A program made the position numbers and the translations under genes. Shown piece by piece: positions 47,296 to 59,640 of a stretch of DNA of 64,000 nt. Below the pieces are notes generated by a model. That model searched no databases. It saw only the letters and a program-made list of their open reading frames with translations, and was not told where the DNA came from. The DNA lies in contig NW_027460395.1 in the NCBI RefSeq assembly GCF_050947875.1, forward strand, positions 24,219 through 88,218, given 5' to 3'. Origin of the DNA: Dermacentor variabilis. Taxonomy: Eukaryota; Arthropoda; Arachnida; Ixodida; Ixodidae. Each line of letters opens with the position of its first letter. The stretch's first letter is position 1.

Positions 47296-48676
47296 TCACG
47301 TCGTTTGGTAGAAATCTACGTGCGCGTTCTGCCAAAAGCACCATTTGCATGCATATCCTGCGGTTTTGCAGAAAACTGCGTCCGCGTCTACCAAAAGATG
47401 CATGTGCATGCTTAAAACGCGTTTTGGCACAAATCCATGTGCGGGTGCTAAAAAGAGCAGCATCGGCATGCTCTTCACGTCGTTTGGTAGAAATCCACCT
47501 GCGCGTTCTGCCAAAAGCACCATTTGCATGCATATCGTGTGGTTTTGCAGAAAACTGCGTCCGCGTCTACCAAAAGATGCATGCGCATGCTTAAAACGCG
47601 TTTTGGCACAAATCCATGTGCGGGTGCTAAAAAGAGCAGCATCGACATGCTTTTCACGTCGTTTGGTAGAAATCCACGTGCGCGTTCTGCCAAAAGCACC
47701 ATTTGCATGCATATCGTGTGGTTTTGCAGAAAACTGCGTCCGCGTCTACCAAAAGATGCATGTGCATGCTTAAAACGCGTTTTGGCACAAATCCATGTGC
47801 GGGTGCTAAAAAGAGCAGCATCGGCATGCTTTTCACGTCATTTGGTAGAAATCCACGTGCGCGTTCTGCCAAAAGCACCATTTTCATGCATATCGTGTGG
47901 TTTTGCCGAAAAGTGCGTCCGCGTCTACCAAAAGATGCATGTGCATGCTTAAAACGCGTTTTGGCACAAATCCATGTGCGGGTGCTAAAAAGAGCAGCAT
48001 CGGCATGCTTTTCACGTCATTTGGTAGAAATCACGTGCGCGTTCTGCCAAAAGCACCATCTGCATGCATATCGTGTGGTTTTGCCGAAAACTGCGTCCGC
48101 GTCTACCAAAAGATGCATGTGCATGCTTAAAACGCGTTTTGGCACAAATCCATGTGCGGGTGCTAAAAGAGCAGCATCGGCATGCTTTTCACGTCATTTG
48201 GTAGAAATCCACGTGCGCGTTCTGCCAAAAGCACCATTTGCATGCATATCGTGTGGTTTTGCAGAAAACTGCGTCCGCGTCTACCAAAAGATGCATGTGC
48301 ATGCTTAAAACGCGTTTTGGCACAAATCCATGTGCGGGTGCTAAAAAGAGCAGCATCGGCATGCTTTTCACGTCGTTTGGTAGAAATCCACGTGCGCGTT
48401 CTGCCAGCACCATTTGCATGCATATCGTGTGGTTTTGCAGAAAACTGCGTCCGCGTCTACCAAAAGATGCATGTGCATGCTTAAAACGCGTTTTGGCAAA
48501 TATCCATGTGCGGGTGCTAAAAAGAGCAGCATCGGTATGCTTTTTACGTCGTTTGGTAGAAATCCACGTGCGCGTTCTGCCAAAAGCACCATTTGCATGC
48601 ATATCGTGCGGTTTTGCAGAAAACTGCGTCCGCGTCTACCAAAAGATACATGTGCATGCTTAAAACGCGTTTTGGC
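47296..48676. repeat. Segmental duplication gamma, copy 2
   Basis: Second copy of the segment at 43190-44570, offset 4106 (23 monomers minus 11 bases). It shows private short deletions, for example AAATCACGTG near 48029 and CTAAAAGAGC near 48165. Confidence 0.82.
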
Positions 48677-51045
48677 ACAAATCCATGTGCGGGTGCTAAA
48701 AAGAGCAGCATCGGCACGCTTTTCACGTCGTTTGGTAGAAATACACGTGCGCGTACTGCCAAAAGCACCATTTGCATGCATATCGTGTGGTTTTGCAGAA
48801 AACTGCGTCCGCGTCTACCAAAAGATGCATGTGCATGCTTAAAACGCGTTTTGGCACAAATCCATGTGCGGGTGCTAAAAAGAGCAGCGTCGGCATGCTT
48901 TTCACGTCGTTTGTTAGAAATCCACGTGCGCGTTCTGCCAAAAGCACCATTTGCAGGCATATCGTGTGGTTTTGCAGAAAACCTCGTCCGCGTCTACCAA
49001 AAGATGCATGTGCATGCTTAAAACGCGTTTTGGCACAAATCCATGTGCGGGTGCTAAAAAGAGCAGCATCGGCATGCTTTTCACGTCGTTTGGTACAAAT
49101 CCACGCTTCGCGTTCTGCCAAAAGCACCATTTGCATGCATATCGTGTGGTTTTACAGAAAACTGCGTCCGCGTTTACCAAAAGATGCATGTGCATGCTTA
49201 AAACGCGTTTTGGCACAAATTCTTGTGCGGGTGCTAAAAAGAGCAGCATCGGCATGCTTTTCACGTCGTTTGGTAGAAATCCACGTGCGCGTTCTGCCAA
49301 AAGCACCATTTGCATGCATATCGTGTGGTTTTGCAGAAAACTGCGTCCGCGTCTACCAAAAGATGCATGTGCATGCTTAAAACGCGTTTTGGCACAAATC
49401 ATGTGCGGGTGCTAAAAAGAGCAGCATCGGCATGCTTTTCAGTCGTTTGGTAGAAATTCACGTGCGCGTTCTGCCAAAAGCACCATTTGCATGCATATCG
49501 TGTGGTGTTGCAGAAAACTGCGTCCGCGTCTACCAAAAGATGCATGTGCATGCTTAAAACGCGTTTTGGCACAAATCCATGTGCGGGTGCTAAAAAGAGC
49601 AACATCGGCATGCTTTTCAGTCGTTTGGTAGAAATCCACGTGCGCGTTCTGCCAAAAGCACCATTTGCATGCATATCGTGTGGTTTTGCAGAAAACTGCG
49701 TCCGCGTCTACCAAAAGATGCATGTGCATGCTTAAAACGCGTTTTGGCACAAATCCATGTGCGGCTGCTAAAAAGAGCAGCATAGGCATGCTTTTCACGT
49801 CGTTTGTAGAAATCCACGTTCGCGTTCTGCCAAAAGCACCATTTGCATGCATATCGTGTGGTTTTACAGAAAACTGCGTCAGCGTCTACCAAAAGATGCA
49901 TGTGCATGCTTAAAACGCGTTTTGGCACAAATCCATGTGCGGGTGCTAAAAAGAGCAGCATCGGCATGCTTTTCACGTCGTTTGGTAGAAATCCACGTGC
50001 GCGTTCTGCCAAAAGCACCATTTGCATGCATATCGTGTGGTTTTGCAGAAAACTGCGTCCGCGTCTACCAAAAGATGCATGTGCATGCTTAAAACGCGTT
50101 ATGGCACAAATCCATGCGCGGGTGCTAAAAAGAGGAGCATCGGCATGCTTTTCACTTCGTTTGGTAGAAATCCACGTGCGCGTTCTGCCAAAAGCACCAT
50201 TTGCATGCATATTGTGTGGTTTGCAGAAAACTGCGTCCGCGTCTACCAAAAGATGCATGTGCATGCTTAAAACGCGTTTTGGCACAAATCCATGTGCGGG
50301 TGCTAAAAAGAGCAGCATCGGCATGCTTTTCACGTCGCTTGGTAGAAATCCACGTGCGCGTTCTGCCAAAAGCACCATTTGCATGCATATCGTGTGGTTT
50401 TGCAGAAAACTGCGTCCGCCTCTACCAAAAGATGCATGTGCATGCTTAAAACGCGTTTTGGCACAAATCCATGTGCGGGTGCTAAAAAGAGCAGCATCGG
50501 CATGCTTTTCACGTCGTTTGGTAGAAATCCACGTGACCGTTCTGCCAAAAGCACCATTTGCATGAATATCGTGTGGTTTTGCAGAAAACTGCGTCCGCGT
50601 CTACCAAAAGATGCATGTGCATGCTTAAAACGCGTTTTGGCACAAATCCATGTGCGGGTGCTAAAAAGAGCAGCATCGGCATGCTTTTCACGTCGTTTGG
50701 TAGAAATCCACGTGCGCGTTCTGCCAAAAGCACCATTTGCATGCATATCGTGTGGTTTTACAGAAAACTGCGTCCGCGTTTACCAAAAGATGCATGTGCA
50801 TGCTTAAAACGCGTTTTGGCACAAATTCTTGTGCGGGTGCTAAAAAGAGCAGCATCGGCATGCTTTTCACGTCGTTTGGTAGAAATCCACGTGCGCGTTC
50901 TGCCAAAAGCACCATTTGCATGCATATCGTGTGGTTTTGCAGAAAACTGCGTCCGCGTCTACCAAAAGATGCATGTGCATGCTTAAAACGCGTTTTGGCA
51001 CAAATCCATGTGCGGGTGCTAAAAAGAGCAGCATCGGCATGCTTT

Positions 51046-54000
51046 TCAGTCGTTTGGTAGAAATTCACGTGCGCGTTCTGCCAAAAGCACCATTTGCATG
51101 CATATCGTGTGGTGTTGCAGAAAACTGCGTCCGCGTCTACCAAAAGATGCATGTGCATGCTTAAAACGCGTTTTGGCACAAATCCATGTGCGGGTGCTAA
51201 AAAGAGCAACATCGGCATGCTTTTCAGTCGTTTGGTAGAAATCCACGTGCGCGTTCTGCCAAAAGCACCATTTGCATGCATATCGTGTGGTTTTGCAGAA
51301 AACTGCGTCCGCGTCTACCAAAAGATGCATGTGCATGCTTAAAACGCGTTTTGGCACAAATCCATGTGCGGCTGCTAAAAAGAGCAGCATAGGCATGCTT
51401 TTCACGTCGTTTGGTAGAAATCCACGTTTCGCGTTCTGCCAAAAGCACCATTTGCATGCATATCGTGTGGTTTTACAGAAAACTGCGTCAGCGTCTACCA
51501 AAAGATGCATGTGCATGCTTAAAACGCGTTTTGGCACAAATCCATGTGCGGGTGCTAAAAAGAGCAGCATCGGCATGCTTTTCACGTCGTTTGGTAGAAA
51601 TCCACGTGCGCGTTCTGCCAAAAGCACCATTTGCATGCATATCGTGTGGTTTTGCAGAAAACTGCGTCCGCGTCTACCAAAAGATGCATGTGCATGCTTA
51701 AAACGCGTTATGGCACAAATCCATGCGCGGGTGCTAAAAAGAGGAGCATCGGCATGCTTTTCACTTCGTTTGGTAGAAATCCACGTGCGCGTTCTGCCAA
51801 AAGCACCATTTGCATGCATATTGTGTGGTTTTGCAGAAAACTGCGTCCGCGTCTACCAAAAGATGCATGTGCATGCTTAAAACGCGTTTTGGCACAAATC
51901 CATGTGCGGGTGCTAAAAAGAGCAGCATCGGCATGCTTTTCACGTCGCTTGGTAGAAATCCACGTGCGCGTTCTGCCAAAAGCACCATTTGCATGCATAT
52001 CGTGTGGTTTTGCAGAAAACTGCGTCCGCCTCTACCAAAAGATGCATGTGCATGCTTAAAACGCGTTTTGGCACAAATCCATGTGCGGGTGCTAAAAAGA
52101 GCAGCATCGGCATGCTTTTCACGTCGTTTGGTAGAAATCCACGTGACCGTTCTGCCAAAAGCACCATTTGCATGAATATCGTGTGGTTTTGCAGAAAACT
52201 GCGTCCGCGTCTACCAAAAGATGCATGTGCATGCTTAAAACGCGTTTTGGCACAAATCCATGTGCGGGTGCTAAAAAGAGCAGCATCGGCATGCTTTTCA
52301 CGTCGTTTGGTAGAAATCCACGTGCGCGTTCTGCCAAAAGCACCATTTGCATGCATATCGTGTGGTTTTGCAGAAAACTGCGTCCGCGTCTACCAAAAGA
52401 TGCATGTGCATGCTTAAAACGCGTTTTGGCACAAATCCATGTGCGGGTGCGAAAAAGAGCAGCATCGGCATGCTTTTCACGTCGTTTGGTAGAACTCCAC
52501 GTGCGCGTTCTGCCAAAAGCACCATTTGCATGCATATCGTGTGGTTTTGCAGAAAACTGCGTCCGCGTCTACCAAAAGATGCATGTGCATGCTTAAAACG
52601 CGTTTTGGCACAAATCCATGTGCGGGTGCTAAAAAGAGCAGCATCGGCATGCTTTTCACGTCGTTTGGTTGAAATCCACGTGCGCGTTCTGCCAAAAGCA
52701 CCATTTGCATGCATATCGTGTGGTTTTGCAGAAAACTGCGTCCGCGTCTACCAAAAGATGCATGTGCATGCTTAAAACGCGTTTTGGCACAAATCCATGT
52801 GCGGGTGCTAAGAAGAGCAGCATCGGCATGCTTTTTACGTCGTTTGGTAGAAATCCACGTGCGCGTTCTGCCAAAAGCACCATTTGCATGCATATCGTGT
52901 GGTTTTGCAGAAAACTGCGTCCGCGTATACTAAAAGATACATGTGCATGCTTAAAACGCGTTTTGGCACAAATCCATGTGCGGGTGCTAAAAAGAGCAGC
53001 ATCGGCATGCTTTTCACGTCGTTTGGTAGAAATACACGTGCGCGTTCTGCCAAAAGCACCATTTGCATGCATATCGTGTGGTTTTGCAGAAAACTGCGTC
53101 CGCGTCTACCAAAAGATGCATGTGCATGCTTAAAACGCGTTTTGGCACAAATCCATGTGCGGGTGCTAAAAAGAGCAGCATCGGCATGCTTTTCACGTCG
53201 TTTGGTAGAAATCCACGTGCGCGTTCTGCCAAAAGCACCATTTGCATGCATATCGTGCGGTTTTGCAGAAAACTGCGTCCGCGTCTACCAAAAGATGCAT
53301 GTGCATGCTTAAAACGCGTTTTGGCACAAATCCATGTGCGGGTGCTAAGAAGAGCAGCATCGGCATGCTTTTTACGTCGTTTGGTAGAAATCCACGTGCG
53401 CGTTCTGCCAAAAGCACCATTTGCATGCATATCGTGTGGTTTTGCAGAAAACTGCGTCCGCGTATACTAAAAGATACATGTGCATGCTTAAAACGCGTTT
53501 TGGCACAAATCCATGTGCGGGTGCTAAAAAGAGCAGCATCGGCATGCTTTTCACGTCGTTTGGTAGAAATACACGTGCGCGTTCTGCCAAAAGCACCATT
53601 TGCATGCATATCGTGTGGTTTTGCAGAAAACTGCGTCCGCGTCTACCAAAAGATGCATGTGCATGCTTAAAACGCGTTTTGGCAAATATCCATGTGCGGG
53701 TGCTAAAAAGAGCAGCATCGGTATGCTTTTTACGTCGTTTGGTAGAAATCCACGTGCGCGTTCTGCCAAAAGCACCATTTGCATGCATATCGTGCGGTTT
53801 TGCAGAAAACTGCGTCCGCGTCTACCAAAAGATACATGTGCATGCTTAAAACGCGTTTTGGCACAAATCCATGTGCGGGTGCTAAAAAGAGCAGCATCGG
53901 CACGCTTTTCACGTCGTTTGGTAGAAATACACGTGCGCGTACTGCCAAAAGCACCATTTGCATGCATATCGTGTGGTTTTGCAGAAAACTGCGTCCGCGT

Positions 54001-54624
54001 CTACCAAAAGATGCATGTGCATGCTTAAAACGCGTTTTGGCACAAATCCATGTGCGGGTGCTAAAAAGAGCAGCGTCGGCATGCTTTTCACGTCGTTTGT
54101 TAGAAATCCACGTGCGCGTTCTGCCAAAAGCACCATTTGCAGGCATATCGTGTGGTTTTGCAGAAAACCTCGTCCGCGTCTACCAAAAGATGCATGTGCA
54201 TGCTTAAAACGCGTTTTGGCACAAATCCATGTGCGGGTGCTAAAAAGAGCAGCATCGGCATGCTTTTCACGTCGTTTGGTACAAATCCACGCTTCGCGTT
54301 CTGCAAAAGCACCATTTGCATGCATATCGTGTGGTTTTACAGAAAACTGCGTCCGCGTTTACCAAAAGATGCATGTGCATGCTTAAAACGCGTTTTGGCA
54401 CAAATTCTTGTGCGGGGTCTAAAAAGAGCAGCATCGGCATGCTTTTCACGTCGTTTGGTAGAAATCCACGTGCGCGTTCTGCCAAAAGCACCATTTGCAT
54501 GCATATCGTGTGGTTTTGCAGAAAACTGCGTCCGCGTCTACCAAAAGATGCATGTGCATGCTTAAAACGCGTTTTGGCACAAATCCATGTGCGGGTGCTA
54601 AAAAGAGCAGCATCGGCATGCTTT
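51046..54624. repeat. 19-20-monomer higher-order unit, copy 1
   Basis: Markers are CTTTTCAGTCG near 51042, GTCAGCGTC near 51488, CACTTCG near 51763, CGTGACCG near 52142, AGAACTCC near 52492, CGTATACTAAAAG near 52924 and 53461, CGTACTGCC near 53938 and TGGTACAAAT at 54277. The next copy starts about 3579 bases on (20 monomers minus one base). Confidence 0.85.
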
Positions 54625-57600
54625 TCAGTCGTTTGGTAGAAATTCACGTGCGCGTTCTGCCAAAAGCACCATTTGCATGCATATCGTGTGGTGTTGCAGA
54701 AAACTGCGTCCGCGTCTACCAAAAGATGCATGTGCATGCTTAAAACGCGTTTTGGCACAAATCCATGTGCGGGTGCTAAAAAGAGCAACATCGGCATGCT
54801 TTTCAGTCGTTTGGTAGAAATCCACGTGCGCGTTCTGCCAAAAGCACCATTTGCATGCATATCGTGTGGTTTTGCAGAAAACTGCGTCCGCGTCTACCAA
54901 AAGATGCATGTGCATGCTTAAAACGCGTTTTGGCACAAATCCATGTGCGGCTGCTAAAAAGAGCAGCATAGGCATGCTTTTCACGTCGTTTGGTAGAAAT
55001 CCACGTTTCGCGTTCTGCCAAAAGCACCATTTGCATGCATATCGTGTGGTTTTACAGAAAACTGCGTCAGCGTCTACCAAAAGATGCATGTGCATGCTTA
55101 AAACGCGTTTTGGCACAAATCCATGTGCGGGTGCTAAAAAGAGCAGCATCGGCATGCTTTTCACGTCGTTTGGTAGAAATCCACGTGCGCGTTCTGCCAA
55201 AAGCACCATTTGCATGCATATCGTGTGGTTTTGCAGAAAACTGCGTCCGCGTCTACCAAAAGATGCATGTGCATGCTTAAAACGCGTTATGGCACAAATC
55301 CATGCGCGGGTGCTAAAAAGAGGAGCATCGGCATGCTTTTCACTTCGTTTGGTAGAAATCCACGTGCGCGTTCTGCCAAAAGCACCATTTGCATGCATAT
55401 TGTGTGGTTTTGCAGAAAACTGCGTCCGCGTCTACCAAAAGATGCATGTGCATGCTTAAAACGCGTTTTGGCACAAATCCATGTGCGGGTGCTAAAAGAG
55501 CAGCATCGGCATGCTTTTCACGTCGCTTGGTAGAAATCCACGTGCGCGTTCTGCAAAAGCACCATTTGCATGCATATCGTGTGGTTTTGCAGAAAACTGC
55601 GTCCGCCTCTACCAAAAGATGCATGTGCATGCTTAAAACGCGTTTTGGCACAAATCCATGTGCGGGTGCTAAAAAGAGCAGCATCGGCATGCTTTTCACG
55701 TCGTTTGGTAGAAATCCACGTGACCGTTCTGCCAAAAGCACCATTTGCATGAATATCGTGTGGTTTTGCAGAAAACTGCGTCCGCGTCTACCAAAAGATG
55801 CATGTGCATGCTTAAAACGCGTTTTGGCACAAATCCATGTGCGGGTGCTAAAAAGAGCAGCATCGGCATGCTTTTGACGTCGTTTGGTAGTAATCCACGT
55901 GCGCGTTCTGCCAAAAGCACCATTTGCATGCATATCGTGTGGTTTTGCAGAAAACTGCGTCCGCGTCTACCAAAAGATGCATGTGCATGCTTAAAACGCG
56001 TTTTGGCACAAATCCATGTGCGGGTGCGAAAAAGAGCAGCATCGGCATGCTTTTCACGTCGTTTGGTAGAACTCCACGTGCGCGTTCTGCCAAAAGCACC
56101 ATTTGCATGCATATCGTGTGGTTTTGCAGAAAACTGCGTCCGCGTCTACCAAAAGATGCATGTGCATGCTTAAAACGCGTTTTGGCACAAATCCATGTGC
56201 GGGTGCTAAAAAGAGCAGCATCGGCATGCTTTTCACGTCGTTTGGTTGAAATCCACGTGCGCGTTCTGCCAAAAGCACCATTTGCATGCATATCGTGTGG
56301 TTTTGCAGAAAACTGCGTCCGCGTCTACCAAAAGATGCATGTGCATGCTTAAAACGCGTTTTGGCACAAATCCATGTGCGGGTGCTAAGAAGAGCAGCAT
56401 CGGCATGCTTTTTACGTCGTTTGGTAGAAATCCACGTGCGCGTTCTGCCAAAAGCACCATTTGCATGCATATCGTGTGGTTTTGCAGAAAACTGCGTCCG
56501 CGTATACTAAAAGATACATGTGCATGCTTAAAAACGCGTTTTGGCACAAATCCATGTGCGGGTGCTAAAAAGAGCAGCATCGGCATGCTTTTCACGTCGT
56601 TTGGTAGAAATACACGTGCGCGTTCTGCCAAAAGCACCATTTGCATGCATATCGTGTGGTTTTGCAGAAAACTGCGTCCGCGTCTACCAAAAGATGCATG
56701 TGCATGCTTAAAACGCGTTTTGGCACAAATCCATGTGCGGGTGCTAAGAAGAGCAGCATCGGCATGCTTTTTACGTCGTTTGGTAGAAATCCACGTGCGC
56801 GTTCTGCCAAAAGCACCATTTGCATGCATATCGTGTGGTTTTGCAGAAAACTGCGTCCGCGTATACTAAAAGATACATGTGCATGCTTAAAACGCGTTTT
56901 GGCACAAATCCATGTGCGGGTGCTAAAAAGAGCAGCATCGGCATGCTTTTCACGTCGTTTGGTAGAAATACACGTGCGCGTTCTGCCAAAAGCACCATTT
57001 GCATGCATATCGTGTGGTTTTGCAGAAAACTGCGTCCGCGTCTACCAAAAGATGCATGTGCATGCTTAAAACGCGTTTTGGCAAATATCCATGTGCGGGT
57101 GCTAAAAAGAGCAGCATCGGTATGCTTTTTACGTCGTTTGGTAGAAATCCACGTGCGCGGTTCTGCCAAAAGCACCATTTGCATGCATATCGTGCGGTTT
57201 TGCAGAAAACTGCGTCCGCGTCTACCAAAAGATACATGTGCATGCTTAAAACGCGTTTTGGCACAAATCCATGTGCGGGTGCTAAAAAGAGCAGCATCGG
57301 CACGCTTTTCACGTCGTTTGGTAGAAATACACGTGCGCGTACTGCCAAAAGCACCATTTGCATGCATATCGTGTGGTTTTGCAGAAAACTGCGTCCGCGT
57401 CTACCAAAAGATGCATGTGCATGCTTAAAACGCGTTTTGGCACAAATCCATGTGCGGGTGCTAAAAAGAGCAGCGTCGGCATGCTTTTCACGTCGTTTGT
57501 TAGAAATCCACGTGCGCGTTCTGCCAAAAGCACCATTTGCAGGCATATCGTGTGGTTTTGCAGAAAACCTCGTCCGCGTCTACCAAAAGATGCATGTGCA

Positions 57601-58025
57601 TGCTTAAAACGCGTTTTGGCACAAATCCATGTGCGGGTGCTAAAAAGAGCAGCATCGGCATGCTTTTCACGTCGTTTGGTACAAATCCACGCTTCGCGTT
57701 CTGCCAAAAGCACCATTTGCATGCATATCGTGTGGTTTTACAGAAAACTGCGTCCGCGTTTACCAAAAGATGCATGTGCATGCTTAAAACGCGTTTTGGC
57801 ACAAATTCTTGTGCGGGTGCTAAAAAGAGCAGCATCGGCATGCTTTTCACGTCGTTTGGTAGAAATCCACGTGCGCGTTCTGCCAAAAGCACCATTTGCA
57901 TGCATATCGTGTGGTTTTGCAGAAAACTGCGTCCGCGTCTACCAAAAGATGCATGTGCATGCTTAAAACGCGTTTTGGCACAAATCCATGTGCGGGTGCT
58001 AAAAAGAGCAGCATCGGCATGCTTT
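54625..58025. repeat. 19-20-monomer higher-order unit, copy 2
   Basis: Same markers in the same order (GTCAGCGTC near 55067, CGTATACTAAAAG near 56500 and 56859, TGGTACAAAT at 57677). This copy is one monomer shorter, so the offset to the following copy is 3401 bases (19 x 179). Confidence 0.85.
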
Positions 58026-59640
58026 TCAGTCGTTTGGTAGAAATTCACGTGCGCGTTCTGCCAAAAGCACCATTTGCATGCATATCGTGTGGTGTTGCAG
58101 AAAACTGCTTCCGCGTCTACCAAAAGATGCATGTGCATGCTTAAAACGCGTTTTGGCACAAATCCATGTGCGGGTGCTAAAAAGAGCAACATCGGCATGC
58201 TTTTCAGTCGTTTGGTAGAAATCCACGTGCGCGTTCTGCCAAAAGCACCATTTGCATGCATATCGTGTGGTTTTGCAGAAAACTGCGTCCGCGTCTACCA
58301 AAAGATGCATGTGCATGCTTAAAACGCGTTTTGGCACAAATCCATGTGCGGCTGCTAAAAAGAGCAGCATAGGCATGCTTTTCACGTCGTTTGGTAGAAA
58401 TCCACGTTTCGCGTTCTGCCAAAAGCACCATTTGCATGCATATCGTGTGGTTTTACAGAAAACTGCGTCAGCGTCTACCAAAAGATGCATGTGCATGCTT
58501 AAAACGCGTTTTGGCACAAATCCATGTGCGGGTGCTAAAAAGAGCAGCATCGGCATGCTTTTCACGTCGTTTGGTAGAAATCCACGTGCGCGTTCTGCCA
58601 AAAGCACCATTTGCATGCATATCGTGTGGTTTTGCAGAAAACTGCGTCCGCGTCTACCAAAAGATGCATGTGCATGCTTAAAACGCGTTATGGCACAAAT
58701 CCATCCGCGGGTGCTAAAAAGAGGAGCATCGGCATGCTTTTCACTTCGTTTGGTAGAAATCCACGTGCGCGTTCTGCCAAAAGCACCATTTGCATGCATA
58801 TTGTGTGGTTTTGCAGAAAACTGCGTCCGCGTCTACCAAAAGATGCATGTGCATGCTTAAAACGCGTTTTGGCACAAATCCATGTGCGGGTGCTAAAAAG
58901 AGCAGCATCGGCATGCTTTTTCACGTCGCTTGGTAGAAATCCACGTGCGCGTTCTGCCAAAAGCACCATTTGCATGCATATCGTGTGGTTTTGCAGAAAA
59001 CTGCGTCCGCCTCTACCAAAAGATGCATGTGCATGCTTAAAACGCGTTTTGGCACAAATCCATGTGCGGGTGCTAAAAAGAGCAGCATCGGCATGCTTTT
59101 CACGTCGTTTGGTAGAAATCCACGTGACCGTTCTGCCAAAAGCACCATTTGCATGAATATCGTGTGGTTTTGCAGAAAACTGCGTCCGCGTCTACCAAAA
59201 GATGCATGTGCATGCTTAAAACGCGTTTTGGCACAAATCCATGTGCGGGGTGCTAAAAAGAGCAGCATCGGCATGCTTTTCACGTCGTTTGGTAGAAATC
59301 CACGTGCGCGTTCTGCCAAAAGCACCATTTGCATGCATATCGTGTGGTTTTGCAGAAAACTGCGTCCGCGTCTACCAAAAGATGCATGTGCATGCTTAAA
59401 ACGCGTTTTGGCACAAATCCATGTGCGGGTGCGAAAAAGAGCAGCATCGGCATGCTTTTCACGTCGTTTGGTAGAACTCCACGTGCGCGTTCTGCCAAAA
59501 GCACCATTTGCATGCATATCGTGTGGTTTTGCAGAAAACTGCGTCCGCGTCTACCAAAAGATGCATGTGCATGCTTAAAACGCGTTTTGGCACAAATCCA
59601 TGTGCGGGTGCTAAAAAGAGCAGCATCGGCATGCTTTTCA
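58026..59640. repeat. 19-20-monomer higher-order unit, copy 3 (partial)
   Basis: It repeats the first half of the unit (GTCAGCGTC near 58468, CACTTCG near 58743, CGTGACCG near 59125, AGAACTCC near 59473). The array then changes to a shorter period. Confidence 0.82.

Noticed and set aside
50150..50180. CENP-B box in the monomer (for example the TTCGTTTGGTAG variant)
   Set aside because: The closest string lacks the required A and CGGG positions of the vertebrate box, and the TTCG form is a rare variant of CGTCG. There is no support for a CENP-B site.
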